From positions 124,001 through 188,000 of the forward strand of contig JAUJYZ010000059.1 of the NCBI GenBank assembly GCA_033675265.1: DNA of 64,000 nt, in the 5' to 3' direction. Positions 12,889 through 25,691 of this stretch are shown piece after piece (the stretch's first letter is position 1; each line of letters opens with the position of its first letter). Source of the DNA: Actinostola sp. cb2023 (taxonomy: Eukaryota; Cnidaria; Anthozoa; Actiniaria; Actinostolidae). The translations under genes and the position numbers were made by a program. The notes below the pieces were generated by a model. That model was not told the DNA's origin and searched no databases. It saw nothing but the letters and a program-made list of their open reading frames with translations.

Positions 12889-13045
12889 AAAGCCGCATCT
12901 ACACGAGCAAGTTTTCCTTGACAGGTTTTTTGACAAGGAAAACTTGCTCGTGTAGACGACAAAAACATCGCCAATTTTTCCTTGTGTAGATGACAAAAAA
13001 TTGTTAATTTTTCCTTGTCAAGGAAAACTTGTTCGCGGTGTAGAT
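12889..13045. repeat. Palindromic MITE, ACACGAGCAAGTTTTCC family, copy 2
   Basis: Starts AAAGCCGCATCTACACGAGC and repeats the AAGTTTTCCTTG / CAAGGAAAACTTG pairs and GACAAAAA spacers of the copy at 2340-2509, with the same order of blocks. Confidence 0.75.
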
Positions 13046-13207
13046 AAAATTTTGCAGTAATTTACTGTAAATTTTGGATTCAATGCAACTTGTTGAAGTA
13101 ACTTTCTCAGTTCTGCCCCGCCTCTGTAACGATGGCTGCCGCTGTCCCTAATAATAACAATCACCGAGATATTACAGTAAAAAATACCGAGAAAATCCAC
13201 AGCACAT

Positions 13208-13339
13208 AGAGTGATTGCAATTAACCCGTGAAATAGTTAGTAGACTAATAGACTTTATTTCAATTGGTTTCTTTTGTGACTATTTGACTATTACACTAAA
13301 CATCTAAATTTTATTTCACGGGTTTATTGCAATCACTCT
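13208..13339. repeat. MITE flanked by TA, AGAGTGATTGCAAT ends
   Basis: AGAGTGATTGCAATTAACCC at the left and the inverse GGTTTATTGCAATCACTCT at the right form about 28-bp inverted ends, with GTGAAATA / TATTTCAC continuing inward. TA lies at both borders, consistent with a Tc1/mariner-type target. A one-ended relative (GGTTTATTGGAATCACTCTA) is near 38852. Confidence 0.75.
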
Positions 13340-13517
13340 AATATTAATTGATTAAAGCTTCTTTCACAATTAAAATCCTAACTGTCAATAGATATAATAC
13401 ACTAGGTCAGTGTAATGATCTTGGTATCTTTCGTACGTACGTACGCATTCCACATGCCGAGATGGAAGGCATCTGGGAGATTGGAACACGTAAAAATTAC
13501 ACCAATTATCTTGGGGT

Positions 13518-14000
13518 AAAGGCCTTGTTACACGGTGAAACCTTTTCGTGAAACTGTTTCGTCAAGAGTTTCACCGTGTAACATGGTCATTTTCAGGAAA
13601 CTTTTTCGAATTTGCGTTGCGAGACAGTTTCATGAAAAGTAGAACTTCTTTCTACTTTTTCTTGAAACTCGAAGCAAAAACGTTTCATAAAACCAGCCAT
13701 TGCACCGTGTAATTATTATTATTAACACACCTCGCTGTGGCGGATTTAGGGGGGGGGGGGGTTCATTGGGTGCCCGTGCCCCCCCCCCCCCCCCCCCCCC
13801 ACCTTGCTGCCCAGGAACAATTCAATACGATTTTTTTTAAAACAAAAAATCGGTGCGCGTAACATTTCCTTCTGGAGTGAACCCCCACCTCAAAATCCTA
13901 GATCCGCCTCAGCCTCGTGAAACTTGTTTCAGCAAACATGTATACATGTATGTTACACGGTGAAACTTTCTTGCACTGTTTCACGAAAAAGTTTCACGAA
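13518..14000. repeat. TTACACGGTGAAAC repeat split by a G-run element
   Basis: The outer repeat starts AAAGGCCTTGTTACACGG (13518) and consists of GTTTCACCGTGTAAC and its inverse; it resumes at about 13945-14000. Between these, 13729-13918 is a second palindromic element with ends GGCTGTGGCGGATTTAGG-like and inverse CCTAGATCCGCCTCAGCC, holding G- and C-runs. The G-run element therefore appears inserted into the older repeat. Confidence 0.6.
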
Positions 14001-14220
14001 AACGTATTTTTAGCCGTCAAATAAACACAAAATAAATGTAAATAAAGGTGAATGTCAGTATATGGAGCAATATTTTTACATTTCGAGACATTTTTAAAAA
14101 TACTCAAAAATAACCCACAAGCATACTGCTTGGGCTGCCTGTGTCGGGACAGGTGTTATCAGTTCAATTTTGCTTCCATATAGAAAACTAACACTGGTGT
14201 AAAAACAGTATTGGTGGTAT

Positions 14221-14862
14221 TAGGGACCTGTCAATCATTATTTATCGTCTGGAGGGTCGGAGGATTTTGTTTTTTGGGGGGGGGGGGAGGGGGGGGGGGG
14301 GGGGGTTCACTTGGTTAAGGGGGATCACTTGGGAAAGGGTGGGTGTATCACTCTAAGGCTCCCACGATTCGGCCACAATATCAATTTTCTGTCAGTTAAA
14401 ACTTGCTTGAAACTGCTCTCAAAAGGCAGGAAATGCTATTTCAGAGACCCTACACCTCAAAACGTTTCAAAGGGGGTATGCCCCCACACCCCCTAGGACC
14501 TTGCGACTTTGCCGCTCGTCATATTGTGCCCCCTAATACCTTTCCCCTTGCTACAGACCTATTACAAGTCTGCTACATGTATATGGTATGTACGTAATCG
14601 TATTATTGTGTAAAGATTGTCCGTGCCTTAATGATTTTAATTGGGGCTGTAGTGGGAGGGGGGTGTAGTGAAATGTTATTGTACATTAGGGGGTGCAGGG
14701 AAATATATCACTTGTTTGAGGGGGGATCAGATGTTATTAATAAGGTTCTTTCCAAAATCCCCCGTCCCCCCATCGCTAGGGGAGGGTCACATCAATTTCA
14801 ATGCTCAATTTAAAATCTAGCTCCACCCCCCTCCCCCCTGCTAATTTCTGACAAGTCCCTAA
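14221..14862. repeat. G-rich foldback MITE, TAGGGACYTGTCA ends
   Basis: TTAGGGACCTGTCAATC at the left is matched by inverse TGACAAGTCCCTAAA at the right. The interior is full of G-runs and short CCCCC tracts. Small frames inside (60-64 codons) are G-run artefacts. Confidence 0.65.
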
Positions 14863-14880
14863 AGAGCGAAAAAATGGGTC

Positions 14881-15010
14881 AGGTCTTCATGTAGCTGCAC
14901 AAAAGTCCTGGGTTTTGTTCTATTGTCGTTCTATGTATTGTTTTTACATAAAAAAATAACAATAGCCAGGACAAAATTTTTGTAAATTGTGCAGCTATAC
15001 ATGAAGACCT
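14881..15010. repeat. Foldback repeat, GGTCTTCATGTAGCTGCAC arms
   Basis: GGTCTTCATGTAGCTGCACA with AAAGTCCTGG returns inverted as CCAGGACAAAA, TTGTGCAGCTATACATGAAGACC at the other end. The arms are about 45 bp around an A/T-rich loop. Confidence 0.7.
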
Positions 15011-15536
15011 TGCCAAAAAATGATTAATCAAGCTGGAAGAAGTTGAATTTGTTTCTCAGAAGCGAAGTTCTGTTTATTTATTTTCCATTGCAGCGACTAT
15101 ACATATATTAAAATGTATCATGCTTGATAGTTTTGAAGCAATTATACAAGGATGTACACTGATATCTATACATATATATACATTAATTTTTGTTTTTACC
15201 CCAAATTACAAGATTCTTTCGAATAACGAGCGACAGAATATACCCCTGGGTTCCCGAGAATGTAGAGTGGAGGAAAGAAGAATGAACGAATCAGATAATA
15301 TATCAAAGACGAAAAAGAGTAATCCTCCAAATTCAAAACGGCACCAAGAAGTGGGTTGAAAACAACGAGCCGATTTCAAGCAACTTCTGTGTTTTGAAAC
15401 TGGAGAAGAACTCTTTCTTGTGTTTGCCAGCTTCTCTATAACCATTATAATAATTCGTGGAGAAATTCAAAGTTAAAGTTAACCAAATTTTATGCTAATT
15501 AAGACTGAGTATGAGAAATGTATTTCAAAATCAATG

Positions 15537-15993
15537 GTGCTTATGACGCTTATTTTTTTATTTTGAAAATCGATTACATATGAAGTGAATAGTGGGATGG
15601 TTCAGTATTTTGTGATTTGAGCTTCGCATTTGCGAGTTATAAAGGCTTGAAATCGTGATATGCTAATTTGGTGACGTCAACGTAGGCATTTGCCGTAACT
15701 TATTTATATTTTTTCAAGTAGCGCTTTTTTCTGAAATGGAAAAAAAAGTTTAACATCATTTATATAAGTTGAAGAAAAACTTTTTGTCAGATTAAAAATG
15801 TCAGTAATTTGCACAAGGGCGCTTTTGTATAATAAAAATGATGCCTGCGTTGACGTCACTGAATTACCATATCACGATTACAAACCATTATAATTCACAA
15901 ATGCGAAGCTCAAATCACAAAATACTGAACCATCCCACTATTCACTTCATATGTAATCGATTTTCAAAATAAAAAAATAAGCGTCATAAGCAC
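15537..15993. repeat. Long foldback element (about 190-bp arms)
   Basis: GTGCTTATGACGCTTATTTT at the left matches inverse AAAATAAGCGTCATAAGCAC at the right. The match continues inward through ATTCACTTCATATGTAATCG, CGAAGCTCAAATCACAAAAT and TGACGTCA-containing sequence (TTGGTGACGTCAACG / CGTTGACGTCACTG). No protein signal inside. Confidence 0.85.
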
Positions 15994-16727
15994 TTTAAGA
16001 AGATTATCTCAACTGATCTTAATTTTGTCCCTCCTACTGGCCTCCATGACACCTTCGAACAAGAAAACCTGAATAATTTATTTAATAGAAAGATTTCTTT
16101 TAAGTATAAAGTCAATAATATAACCCACACTCAAGTAGTCTGCTAACAGTCCCTCCTTTTCCCTCCAAACTCAGTGAAGACGAGTTTAAACTCTCCCCAA
16201 TCCTGGCGAGCCCATGGAAGGAAAAGATGGACTGTTCACAGTCTAACACCCAAGCCATGCAGTTCAAATCACACCTTGGTCAAATATTTTTTTACAAATT
16301 ATAAGGATGTCGGTGCTTATAGAAAGGTTTATAGTTTGTCATATTTATTTCTATATGAATATTCATTTGTATTTGTTTAATACCGTGTTCACTTTTTGTA
16401 CGATGTTCATAGTTTTAGATTTTGAATAGCCTGCATAGCCTGGCGCAGGGACAAAGAGGAAGGGAAGAGACCACAGTTCAACTTTTTCATTGTTCAAAAC
16501 TATACAAGCATAGGCTGTCGATCGATGTTCCTACACCTACATAATCCAAGAGGTCAGTTTTGTGTACATTCCCAAAATGTTGGTGAAATTTCGAGAACAC
16601 TAAATTTTGCTGGTCAAATATCAGATATTTGACCATGGTGTGAGTTCATAATAGTGTTAATAATTAAATTATTCGATGCACTGCACTTGATCCTTTCCCC
16701 AATATCATGCTTGTTTTCAGGCACAAA

Positions 16728-18403
<1,676 letters not shown>

Positions 18404-18637
18404 CTAGCAGAAGTAACATATTCATATAATGAATATTCAGTTTGGTATTCTTATCTGTCTTCACGATTTTCAAACTGAACTATATATTGCAGCAGCTTAT
18501 TATAGGGATAAAAACAATAGGGAAATCCTTGGCCAAAAGGTAGCTTCGACAGCTTACTAATAGGGGTTTTATTTACAGTGTCATATATATACTGACAATA
18601 GTTTTGGGTCTTTGATAACTGGCTGGTTGCTTATATC

Positions 18638-18790
18638 AGGGACCGCAGAGCGAGTTTCATATTGGGGGGCTGAAGCCTTCAAAACACCTGAAAATTGCTG
18701 AATTTTTTTATAGAAAATAATTTATATGGGAAACTTGCCTTTATTGAGGGGGCTGAAGTCCCTTTAGCCCCCCTCTCCACGGTCCCTGTA
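18638..18790. repeat. MITE with CAGGGACCG ends
   Basis: CAGGGACCGCAGAG at the left and inverse CTCCACGGTCCCTG at the right; inner GGGGGCTGAAG / TAGCCCCCCT pairs. CAGGG ends suggest a hAT-type non-autonomous element. No clear 8-bp duplication. Confidence 0.65.
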
Positions 18791-19646
18791 TATAGGTGGC
18801 CATTTATAGGGGTTCAACTGTATAGTTAATTACAATATTTGCTTTACTGATATATATACCTCTTATTAACCATGTGTGAAGTCCATACTGTAAGCTATGG
18901 ACCAACCTTTTTACACTGAGTTATGGTCCAAGCACGTATAGCGTGCGGGCCATAAATAAAGTGAAAAAACGAGGATCCATAACTTATGGGATGGACCGAA
19001 CAAATGAGGTTAATAAGATGTTTATTATATGGCTTCTGCACCAACAGATATACACTGCACCAAAAGGATGTCTTCATTCACTAGTTATGAACCGCTGATT
19101 GACCAATCACAATTCACCAATTTTATTTGCCGTATAATAAACGTACATGTACATATTTATATTTCATAAAACAATCAAAATGAAGATATAACGAAATACA
19201 GATTATCAGCTGCTAATGACGGAGATAAATGAATAGTTAGAACGGTATCAACAATACTGACATGTAAACTTAAGCTTAAATTGTTCAAATGATATTGCTC
19301 CAGTTTTTTTTCGATTCGGGCCCCTGATTATTATAAGAGCTACTAATCTCTTGACCATTCGTTCATTGATACCGTAGATTATGGCCCGAGGAGACAGTGC
19401 TTTTAAATGCACTCGCTATTTATACTTGAGACCATAAGCTACCATACATGTAACATGGTGACAATAAAAATGGCCACCACACGCAAATTCAAATGGACTG
19501 ATATTGTGATAATAGTGAAAGACTCATATACTTTTAATAGAAATATACTGTCCAAAAATGAACTAACCTTATTGAATCGCTATCCATATGTTTATATGAT
19601 GGAACTATTTTACATTTGCGATCGCTGGGAAACTCGACGATATGGA

Positions 19647-20058
19647 CCATAGGCAGCCCAACCATTCCTTTTGAGGCTACTAAATAATGAAATAAAAATG
19701 ATATTTGCGTCTTTTTTGATGGGTTTCCTGTGGTAGTGCGCGCGTGCGCAATACGTATTATGTTGGGATCCCTGTGCATATAAATGTATGATGTTGGGAT
19801 CCCTGTGCGCATCCCGCGCGTCCCGCAGTACATGTGTATATTTACACATTGTCTCAATATACACATGTACTGCGGGACGCGCGGGATGCACACAGGAAGC
19901 CCAACATATAAGTTACTCAACACAGGGAATCCAATAATAATACGTATCGCGCGCGCGCGTTCTAAACCACAGGAAACCCATCAAAAAAGACGCGCGCATG
20001 CAAATATATTTTATTAATAATTATAATTAGGCTCAGAAACAATGGTTGGGCTGCCTGT
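19647..20058. repeat. Compound palindrome, GGCAGCCCAACCATT ends
   Basis: GGCAGCCCAACCATT at the left and AATGGTTGGGCTGCC at the right. The match continues in blocks: TTTTTTGATGGGTTTCCTGTG / CACAGGAAACCCATCAAAAAA, GCGCGCGTG words, and GTGCGCATCCCGCGCGTCCC / inverse around a centre near 19850. GTTGGGATCCCTGTG occurs twice in the left arm. Frames on both strands inside (up to 129 codons) mirror each other and are not genes. Confidence 0.85.
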
Positions 20059-20681
20059 GTATGGACTACTCTGGTCTGCACGCAAAACAAACCGAGGTCA
20101 AGACAAGAGACCCTCTAGGGTGGGGTAGGGTAGGGTGACACAATGCCTTTATTTTTGGCAAAAATTGATGTAAACGCTTTGATCCCTAAAGAAGTGAAAT
20201 ATAGCTACGAAGTGAAGAATACAGATAGTTAAAAGAAACAGAACATAACTGTCGTGTTTTCATTGTGTAGTAATTACACTGGGCTTTGAGACTTGGTTTA
20301 CCTCAGTGCCTCCCCCCATGCAACTCATTCTGTCATGTTTTGACACAGGGATCCTGAAAGTTGAAAAATGACAAGAAACAGAAAGTTCGTCCTAAATTGC
20401 GACATTTATTTAACTATACTGAAAATTATCATAATCTGAGGTAGCCCAAATGAGATCAAAACGACAATGTTTATGGAGAGATTATTTGCATTTTGGAACT
20501 CTACCCTAACCCGTCCCCCCCCCCACCGTCCCCTACGTCCCCCCCCCCCCCCCCCCCTCAACAACCCCACTGATAACCATGGCGCAAAGCATTCTGGGAA
20601 TGTTCACCATAACGTGCCGGTCCAAGTTTTTCTTGCAGTTGAAGGATTGAACAGTTCTCGATTATCACGCTTTAATTTACC

Positions 20682-23600
20682 ATGGGAGTCGACGTGGAAA
20701 CAACCACACCAGGAGATGGAAGTTAGAGAGAATCTACTTGAAAACCAACTTGTTATTCATGTACTGATTTTTTCTTTTCGATAGAAACATTCCCAAAGAA
20801 AGGTCAGACAGTGATTGTGCATTACACCGGTAAGTCTTAAGTTCGAATTGAATTCTAAAGCATTTCTGATGGCTTTTTTTTGTTTCTTTTGCTCCCGAGA
20901 GCTGCTGCTAACGACTTTTCGTTTCATATAGGAACGTTAACCAGCGGAAAGAAGTTCGATTCGTCCCGAGATCGTGGAAAGCCTTTCGAATTTAAAATAG
21001 GAACAGGTCAAGTCATCAAAGGTTTGTTCGAATTGATGTCCATTTCACACCAGCGAGATGACTATTCGCCCGACGTTACAAATCGATAATATTTATTAAT
21101 AGTAATTGATATATATTGGTCTTGCCCCCCCAAGTCCAACAGTGAGAAGTGGGGCACTACTAAATAAGAATTAACTCGAATAAATTAACTCGAGCCTCGT
21201 TTTCATGTCTTGTCACCTAATTAATAATGGCTCAGTAAATTCCAGCGGATATGTACATATGTACCACAAAAGACAATACACATTTTCTACAGCGAACTAA
21301 AATGGTGTTTCTCTTTAGGGTGGGATGAAGGTGTTGCTAAGGTAGGTTTTTATTTTTGTTTGTTTATATAAATGGAGTTTATGACTCAGCATTTTGGGGG
21401 CATTAAATTACTGGTATTAAACAATTGGCTTCGGCCAATAACACTTACCTCTACATTGATAATTCCGGATATCATCAAAACGAATTCAATAATAATATAT
21501 TGTTTTATTATACATTGTCTATGTGGATTGACTCATAATACAAAGATATCCAACAACAACAACAAATGAATGAAAATGACAGCACTGTAGTAACCTACAG
21601 ATAACAACCAATCCGCTGACCTACGCAGGATCGTTTTTGCAGATAACTGCGTACAGATAACCACCAGACTGCTGAAATATCGCTGGCGCGCACTGATAGT
21701 TAGAATTATCTGTAGGCTCTTGACCAATGAGAATACAGATACTGAGTACAATGTATAATAATCCCTCATGTCGTACTATATATTATAATTATTATTGTGT
21801 TTTAGATGTCTGTAGGACAGAAAGCCAAGCTCACTTGCACGTCTGATTATGCTTATGGGGAAGCAGGCTACCCTGGTGTATATCCTTGAACTGCGTCATT
21901 TGTATTTATTTATTGATATTTTATAATTCACAAAGGTTTCCCTTCACATGTCGTGCAGTGCTGTGCTTTTGATAAGATCATATTATGTATACACCTATTT
22001 CAATAAAGGTTGTCAAGGACATCAGTCTATGGGCGATAGGTTATATGTCGTTCCAAGACCAAACTGCATTATGGTAACAGATTGAGTGGCAAAAAAGGTA
22101 TGAAAAGCTGTATGTATCGTACCTATTTCCATTTCAACAAGACAAATTTTGAATCGCATTTTATGCAATATTTCTGGCATACATGCCATTCAATCTGTTA
22201 CCACAATGCAGTTCGGTCTTGGAATGACATATAACCTATTGCCTTTGGACTGATGTCCTTGACAACCTTTATTGAAATAGGTGTATAAAGGCATGAATGA
22301 CTACATGTACTTTGACCCTACCATATGCAGCTGGGGTGTGATCCAAGGGAGGGGGGGGGGGGGGGGGGGGTGTTTTCCTGGCTACTATGAGCATGAGTCT
22401 AATAGCCATTCCGAGGTTGCGGAAGGGACTGGGACCAAAAATGAATGTAATTACAAAAATGAACCACATCACAAGAAATATAACATTGAAATTAGTAAGT
22501 TCACTGAGTTTGAGCATGTTTGGGTGAATATTAACAGAATAACAGGCATTTATAAGTCGGAAGTATGGGCTTTAGAGATGGCGTCCCCCAAAACCATACA
22601 TTCTCTCTCTTATTTTTATGATTATTTGAAAGCTTGCTATTCAGTTAGTATTTATCCAAACACTCTCAAACTTGGTAAACTTACTAATTATCAGTGTTAG
22701 TTTCCTTGGGATTTTCATCCTGCATGTTTCTTTATCCTGTCAGTGGACAACATTTCGATAAACTTGGTAAACTTACTAATTATCAGTGTTAGTGTCCTTG
22801 GGATTTTCATCCTGCGTGTTTATTTATCCTGTCTGCGGACAACATTTTGACAAACTTGGTTTGTCTTCTTCAGGTCTTGTGTTGGTTGAATGCTTCTTCT
22901 AAGAGTGGTTTCCAAAAGTCAATCTCTGCATGAATGTTAAGATGTATTCTTTTGTTGTGCATTGTTCTCATGCTCTCCAGGGACTCTAAGAATGTTCTTT
23001 TGTTGGTAACTGTTTCCTGTACAATGATGCGGCTCTCTTGCCATTGTATGTTATTTTGGCATGTCTGATCGTGTTTTGTCAGTCCGCCATTTCCTGAGTT
23101 CATGCGTCTCTCTGCTGCTTCTTTGTTGTTTTCCATGATGTCTCTTTGTGTTAGTCTAACCTAGTTGTCCTGGCGTTCCTTCTTCCTCGTGGCCCATTTC
23201 CTTTTGGTTTCTCCTATGTATTCGTAGTTGCCACACCCGCATGGGATTCTGTATACTACATCTGTTCTTTTGTCTTCTAGGGGGTGCAGTGCATTGGTTT
23301 TTAGATCTTTAACTTTTCTGTCTGATTTCATGGCTATCGTAAAATTGTATTTTGCTGCTATTCGTTTGAATGGTTGTGACAGTCCTTCAATGTATGGTAC
23401 GACATATTCTAAAAACCAATGCACTGCACCCCCTAGGAGACAAAAGAACGGATGTAGTATACAGAATCCCATGCGGGTGTGGCAACTACGAATACATAGG
23501 AGAAACCAAAAGGAAATGGGCCACGAGGAAGAAGGAACGCCAGGACAACTAGGTTAGACTAACACAAAGAGACATCATGGAAAACAACAAAGAAGCAGCA

Positions 23601-24623
23601 GAGAGACGCATGAACTCAGGAAATGGCGGACTGACAAAACACGATCAGACATGCCAAAATAACATACAATGGTTAGAGCCGCATCATTGTACAGGAAACA
23701 GTTACCAACAAAAGAACATTCTTAGAGTCCCTGGAGAGCATGAGAACAATGCACAACAAAAGAATACATCTTAACATTCATGCAGAGATTGACTTTTGGA
23801 AACCACTCTTAGAAGAAGCATTCAACCAACACAAGACCTTAGGAAGACAAACCAAGTTTGTCGAAACGTTGTCCGCAGACAGGATAAATAAACACGCAGG
23901 ATGAAAATCCCAAGGAAACCAACACCGATAATTCAACACTGCAGAACTACTTAACTAATTTTAGTGATCTTTCTTGTGATGGGGTTAATTTCTTACAGTC
24001 AAACCAGGTCACGCGTGCCCCCCTAGAGTCCATTATTGACTTTGTTATTTGAAAATTGATTTGATTTTTCGTTTTGAACTTCGAATATTGCAAACGAACA
24101 TTTCAATATTCAAAACAAGAATAATTTGAAAATTTGATTGCCGATTGGATTAATAAAACAAACGTTACCCCTAATAAGGGCAGACACACAACACGTATGG
24201 GCTGCATGTGTGTCTGCCCATATTAGGGGTAACGTTTGTTTTATTAATCCAATCAGCAATCGAATTTTCAAATTATTCTTGTTTTGAATATTGAAATGTT
24301 CGTTTGCAATAATCGAAGTTCAAAACGAAAAATCAAATTAATTTTCAAATAAGAAAGTCAATAATGGACTCTAGGGGGGCACGTGTGACCTGGTTTGACT
24401 GTAATGAAATTAATATTTCTACTGTCTTGGTCCCTGTCCCTTCCTCAACCTCTAATGGCTAATAATTTGTTGCTCAGAGTACATGTAGATTGTTACATTA
24501 CAAAGTATAAAAAAATAATGTATTTTACAGGAATTTCTTGGTAACTTCTCCTTAACGTTGTTCACTATTCCAAAAAATGCAACTCTCATCTTTGATGTTG
24601 AACTCATTGGCATTAAAGGGTGA
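20682..24623 (+). CDS. FKBP1A-like: FKBP12-like peptidyl-prolyl isomerase
   Basis: Six exons: 20682-20721, 20785-20829, 20932-21021, 21319-21341, 21806-21877 and 24531-24623, all with GT-AG borders and compatible phases, giving 120 aa. FKBP12 is a cytosolic prolyl isomerase, the FK506/rapamycin receptor, and a modulator of ryanodine/IP3 and TGF-beta receptors. The protein starts [13 protein letters not shown]. Active-site residues are seen at Tyr27 (HYTG), Asp38 (KKFDSS), Phe47/Phe49 (PFEF), Val56-Ile57 and Trp60 (QVIKGWDEG), Tyr83 (YAYG) and Phe111 (LIFDVEL). One oddity: the only AG acceptor that fits the last exon adds 11 residues ([11 protein letters not shown]) between YPG and TIPKNATL; without them the length would be the standard 109 aa. 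The last intron (2.65 kb) carries palindromic repeats and a Penelope-like pair. Confidence 0.93.
21595..21720. repeat. Weak palindrome, CCTACAGATAA ends
   Basis: ACCTACAGATAAC at the left and inverse TTATCTGTAGG at the right, with further CAGATAAC words inside. Probably a decayed MITE in FKBP intron 4. Confidence 0.4.
21989..22286. repeat. Foldback element in FKBP intron 5
   Basis: TACACCTATTTCAATAAAGG, then TTGTCAAGGACATCAGTC, returns inverted at 22220-22286 (GACTGATGTCCTTGACAACC, TTTATTGAAATAGGTGTA). Arms exceed 100 bp, including CAGATTGAGTGGC / GCCATTCAATCTG. TA lies at both outer borders. Confidence 0.85.
22672..22858 (-). repeat. 92-bp tandem duplication in the Penelope tail
   Basis: Two direct copies of a segment starting CTTGGTAAACTTACTAATTA and containing CCTTGGGATTTTCATCCTGC and ATCCTGTC, 92 bp apart. 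They continue the 3' tail of the minus-strand Penelope-like fragment next to them. Confidence 0.75.
22870..23402 (-). mobile_element. Penelope-like retroelement 3' fragment (GIY-YIG region), minus copy
   Basis: Read on the minus strand, 23402 to about 23161 encodes [20 protein letters not shown] and, further on, [24 protein letters not shown]. This is the end of the reverse transcriptase followed by a GIY-YIG endonuclease motif, the arrangement typical of Penelope-like elements (PLEs). An early stop follows (KERQDN, stop). A continuing frame, 23136-22870 ([15 protein letters not shown]...NQHKT), matches the usual PLE C-terminal region. The copy is 5'-truncated and interrupted, hence inactive. 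It lies antisense in FKBP intron 5. Confidence 0.8.
23406..23935 (+). mobile_element. Penelope-like retroelement fragment, plus copy, head-to-head with the minus copy
   Basis: From 23406 the sequence is the inverse of 23306 back to about 22785, encoding [20 protein letters not shown] again, then [15 protein letters not shown]. It has its own lesions: near 23671 two bases are missing relative to the minus copy (TGGTTAGAGCC against TGGCAAGAGAGCC), which shifts the frame. The tail ends near CAAGGAAACCAACACCG (about 23910-23927). The two copies form an inverted pair with a unique spacer of about 100 bp. Confidence 0.8.
23993..24404. repeat. Near-perfect 412-bp palindromic element
   Basis: TTACAGTCAAACCAGGTCAC at the left, and GTGACCTGGTTTGACTGTAA at the right. 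The arms are about 190 bp with few mismatches and contain CTAGAGTCCATTATTGACTT and AACGTTACCCCTAATA. The loop is about 30 bp around GGGCTGCATGTG. High arm identity suggests a fairly recent insertion or gene conversion between the arms. Confidence 0.9.
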
Positions 24624-25407
24624 TAAAACAAATTATTGGTCAACGTTCCTGTTCTAATTGAAGCCAGACTTGCTAGTAGTGGACTTTCACATTCATCTTG
24701 CAGTTGAATAAATACAACACCGATGTTAGTAGCCATGTCAATACAGCCTAAAATAATACGTGTATTTGATACAACTGAAATCTTTGTCTTTATTAAAAGA
24801 AATCTGTTTCTTTCCTAATGTTAATCTGGAGTCTTGCTACTATATATGAGTCCTTATTCAGCTCACAAAGGTCTTAGTCCTTTGCAGCTCACAGTCGGGT
24901 CCTGATATGATGCTTGAATATTAGAGACTTTACGCAATGACGATGGGAGACTTGCCGACAGCATTCGTGATTGAAACAGACTGGGATGACAACCTCTGCC
25001 TTCCACTTGTCGTGTTAGTATTATGAATCAACGAGATCGAGAGCACGACTGCGGTCATTGTGCTGCATGTATTCCTTGATAATTACACATATATACCGGA
25101 AATTTGTGACATATTTTTGTCGTCATCGTGCAGGTCTCCTGTTGTCATTGCGTCAAGTCCCTATTGTTGACTGGGACACAAACTTAGTTGTGTGACTAAG
25201 AACACTAAGAACGGCTGCAAAGAAGACTAAGGTACAAATGTAGGCTCAGTTTCCAGGCACAGGGTTTGAGAGTATCACGGGCGCACGAAACCCTGACGGC
25301 TGGAAACTGAGCCAAGTACAAATGGTGTTCAACTAGGTTTTGAAGTACGGTACTCATGATATCTGCTCACTGGTGATCAGTTTGAACAGGTCCATGTATT
25401 AAGAACA

Positions 25408-25490
25408 GTGTAAGTGACTTGTGATCAAAATTCAACTTCCCCTTTAGCAAAGGAGAATATAGATTTGTATCAGGGATCACTTATGCTGTT
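25408..25490. repeat. GTGACTTGTGATCAAAA hairpin family, diverged copy
   Basis: AAGTGACTTGTGATCAAAATTC, then CCCCTTTAGCAAAGGAGAA, then a weak inverse (GGGATCACTTA). It resembles the clearer copies at 27628-27714 and 32985-33075. Confidence 0.5.
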
Positions 25491-25691
25491 ATTGCATTGG
25501 AGCCCTTTTATTTGGTGTACTTTGAAACATGAACAAAATCTACAAGAACAGTAACTGTCTCTGGTGATGTGAGCTACAGCTTCAACCAGTGTGGGATAAA
25601 CTCTAATTTGAGGCCTGCTCACTCTTCAGAGTCTTGTGCTGTCGGACATCTGTATGGATGAAGGATCCTTTGTTCCCAATCCTATATATTG

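Noticed and set aside
22281..22700. 139-codon plus-strand frame
   Set aside because: Crosses a G-run and repeat tail; no family resemblance; intronic to FKBP.
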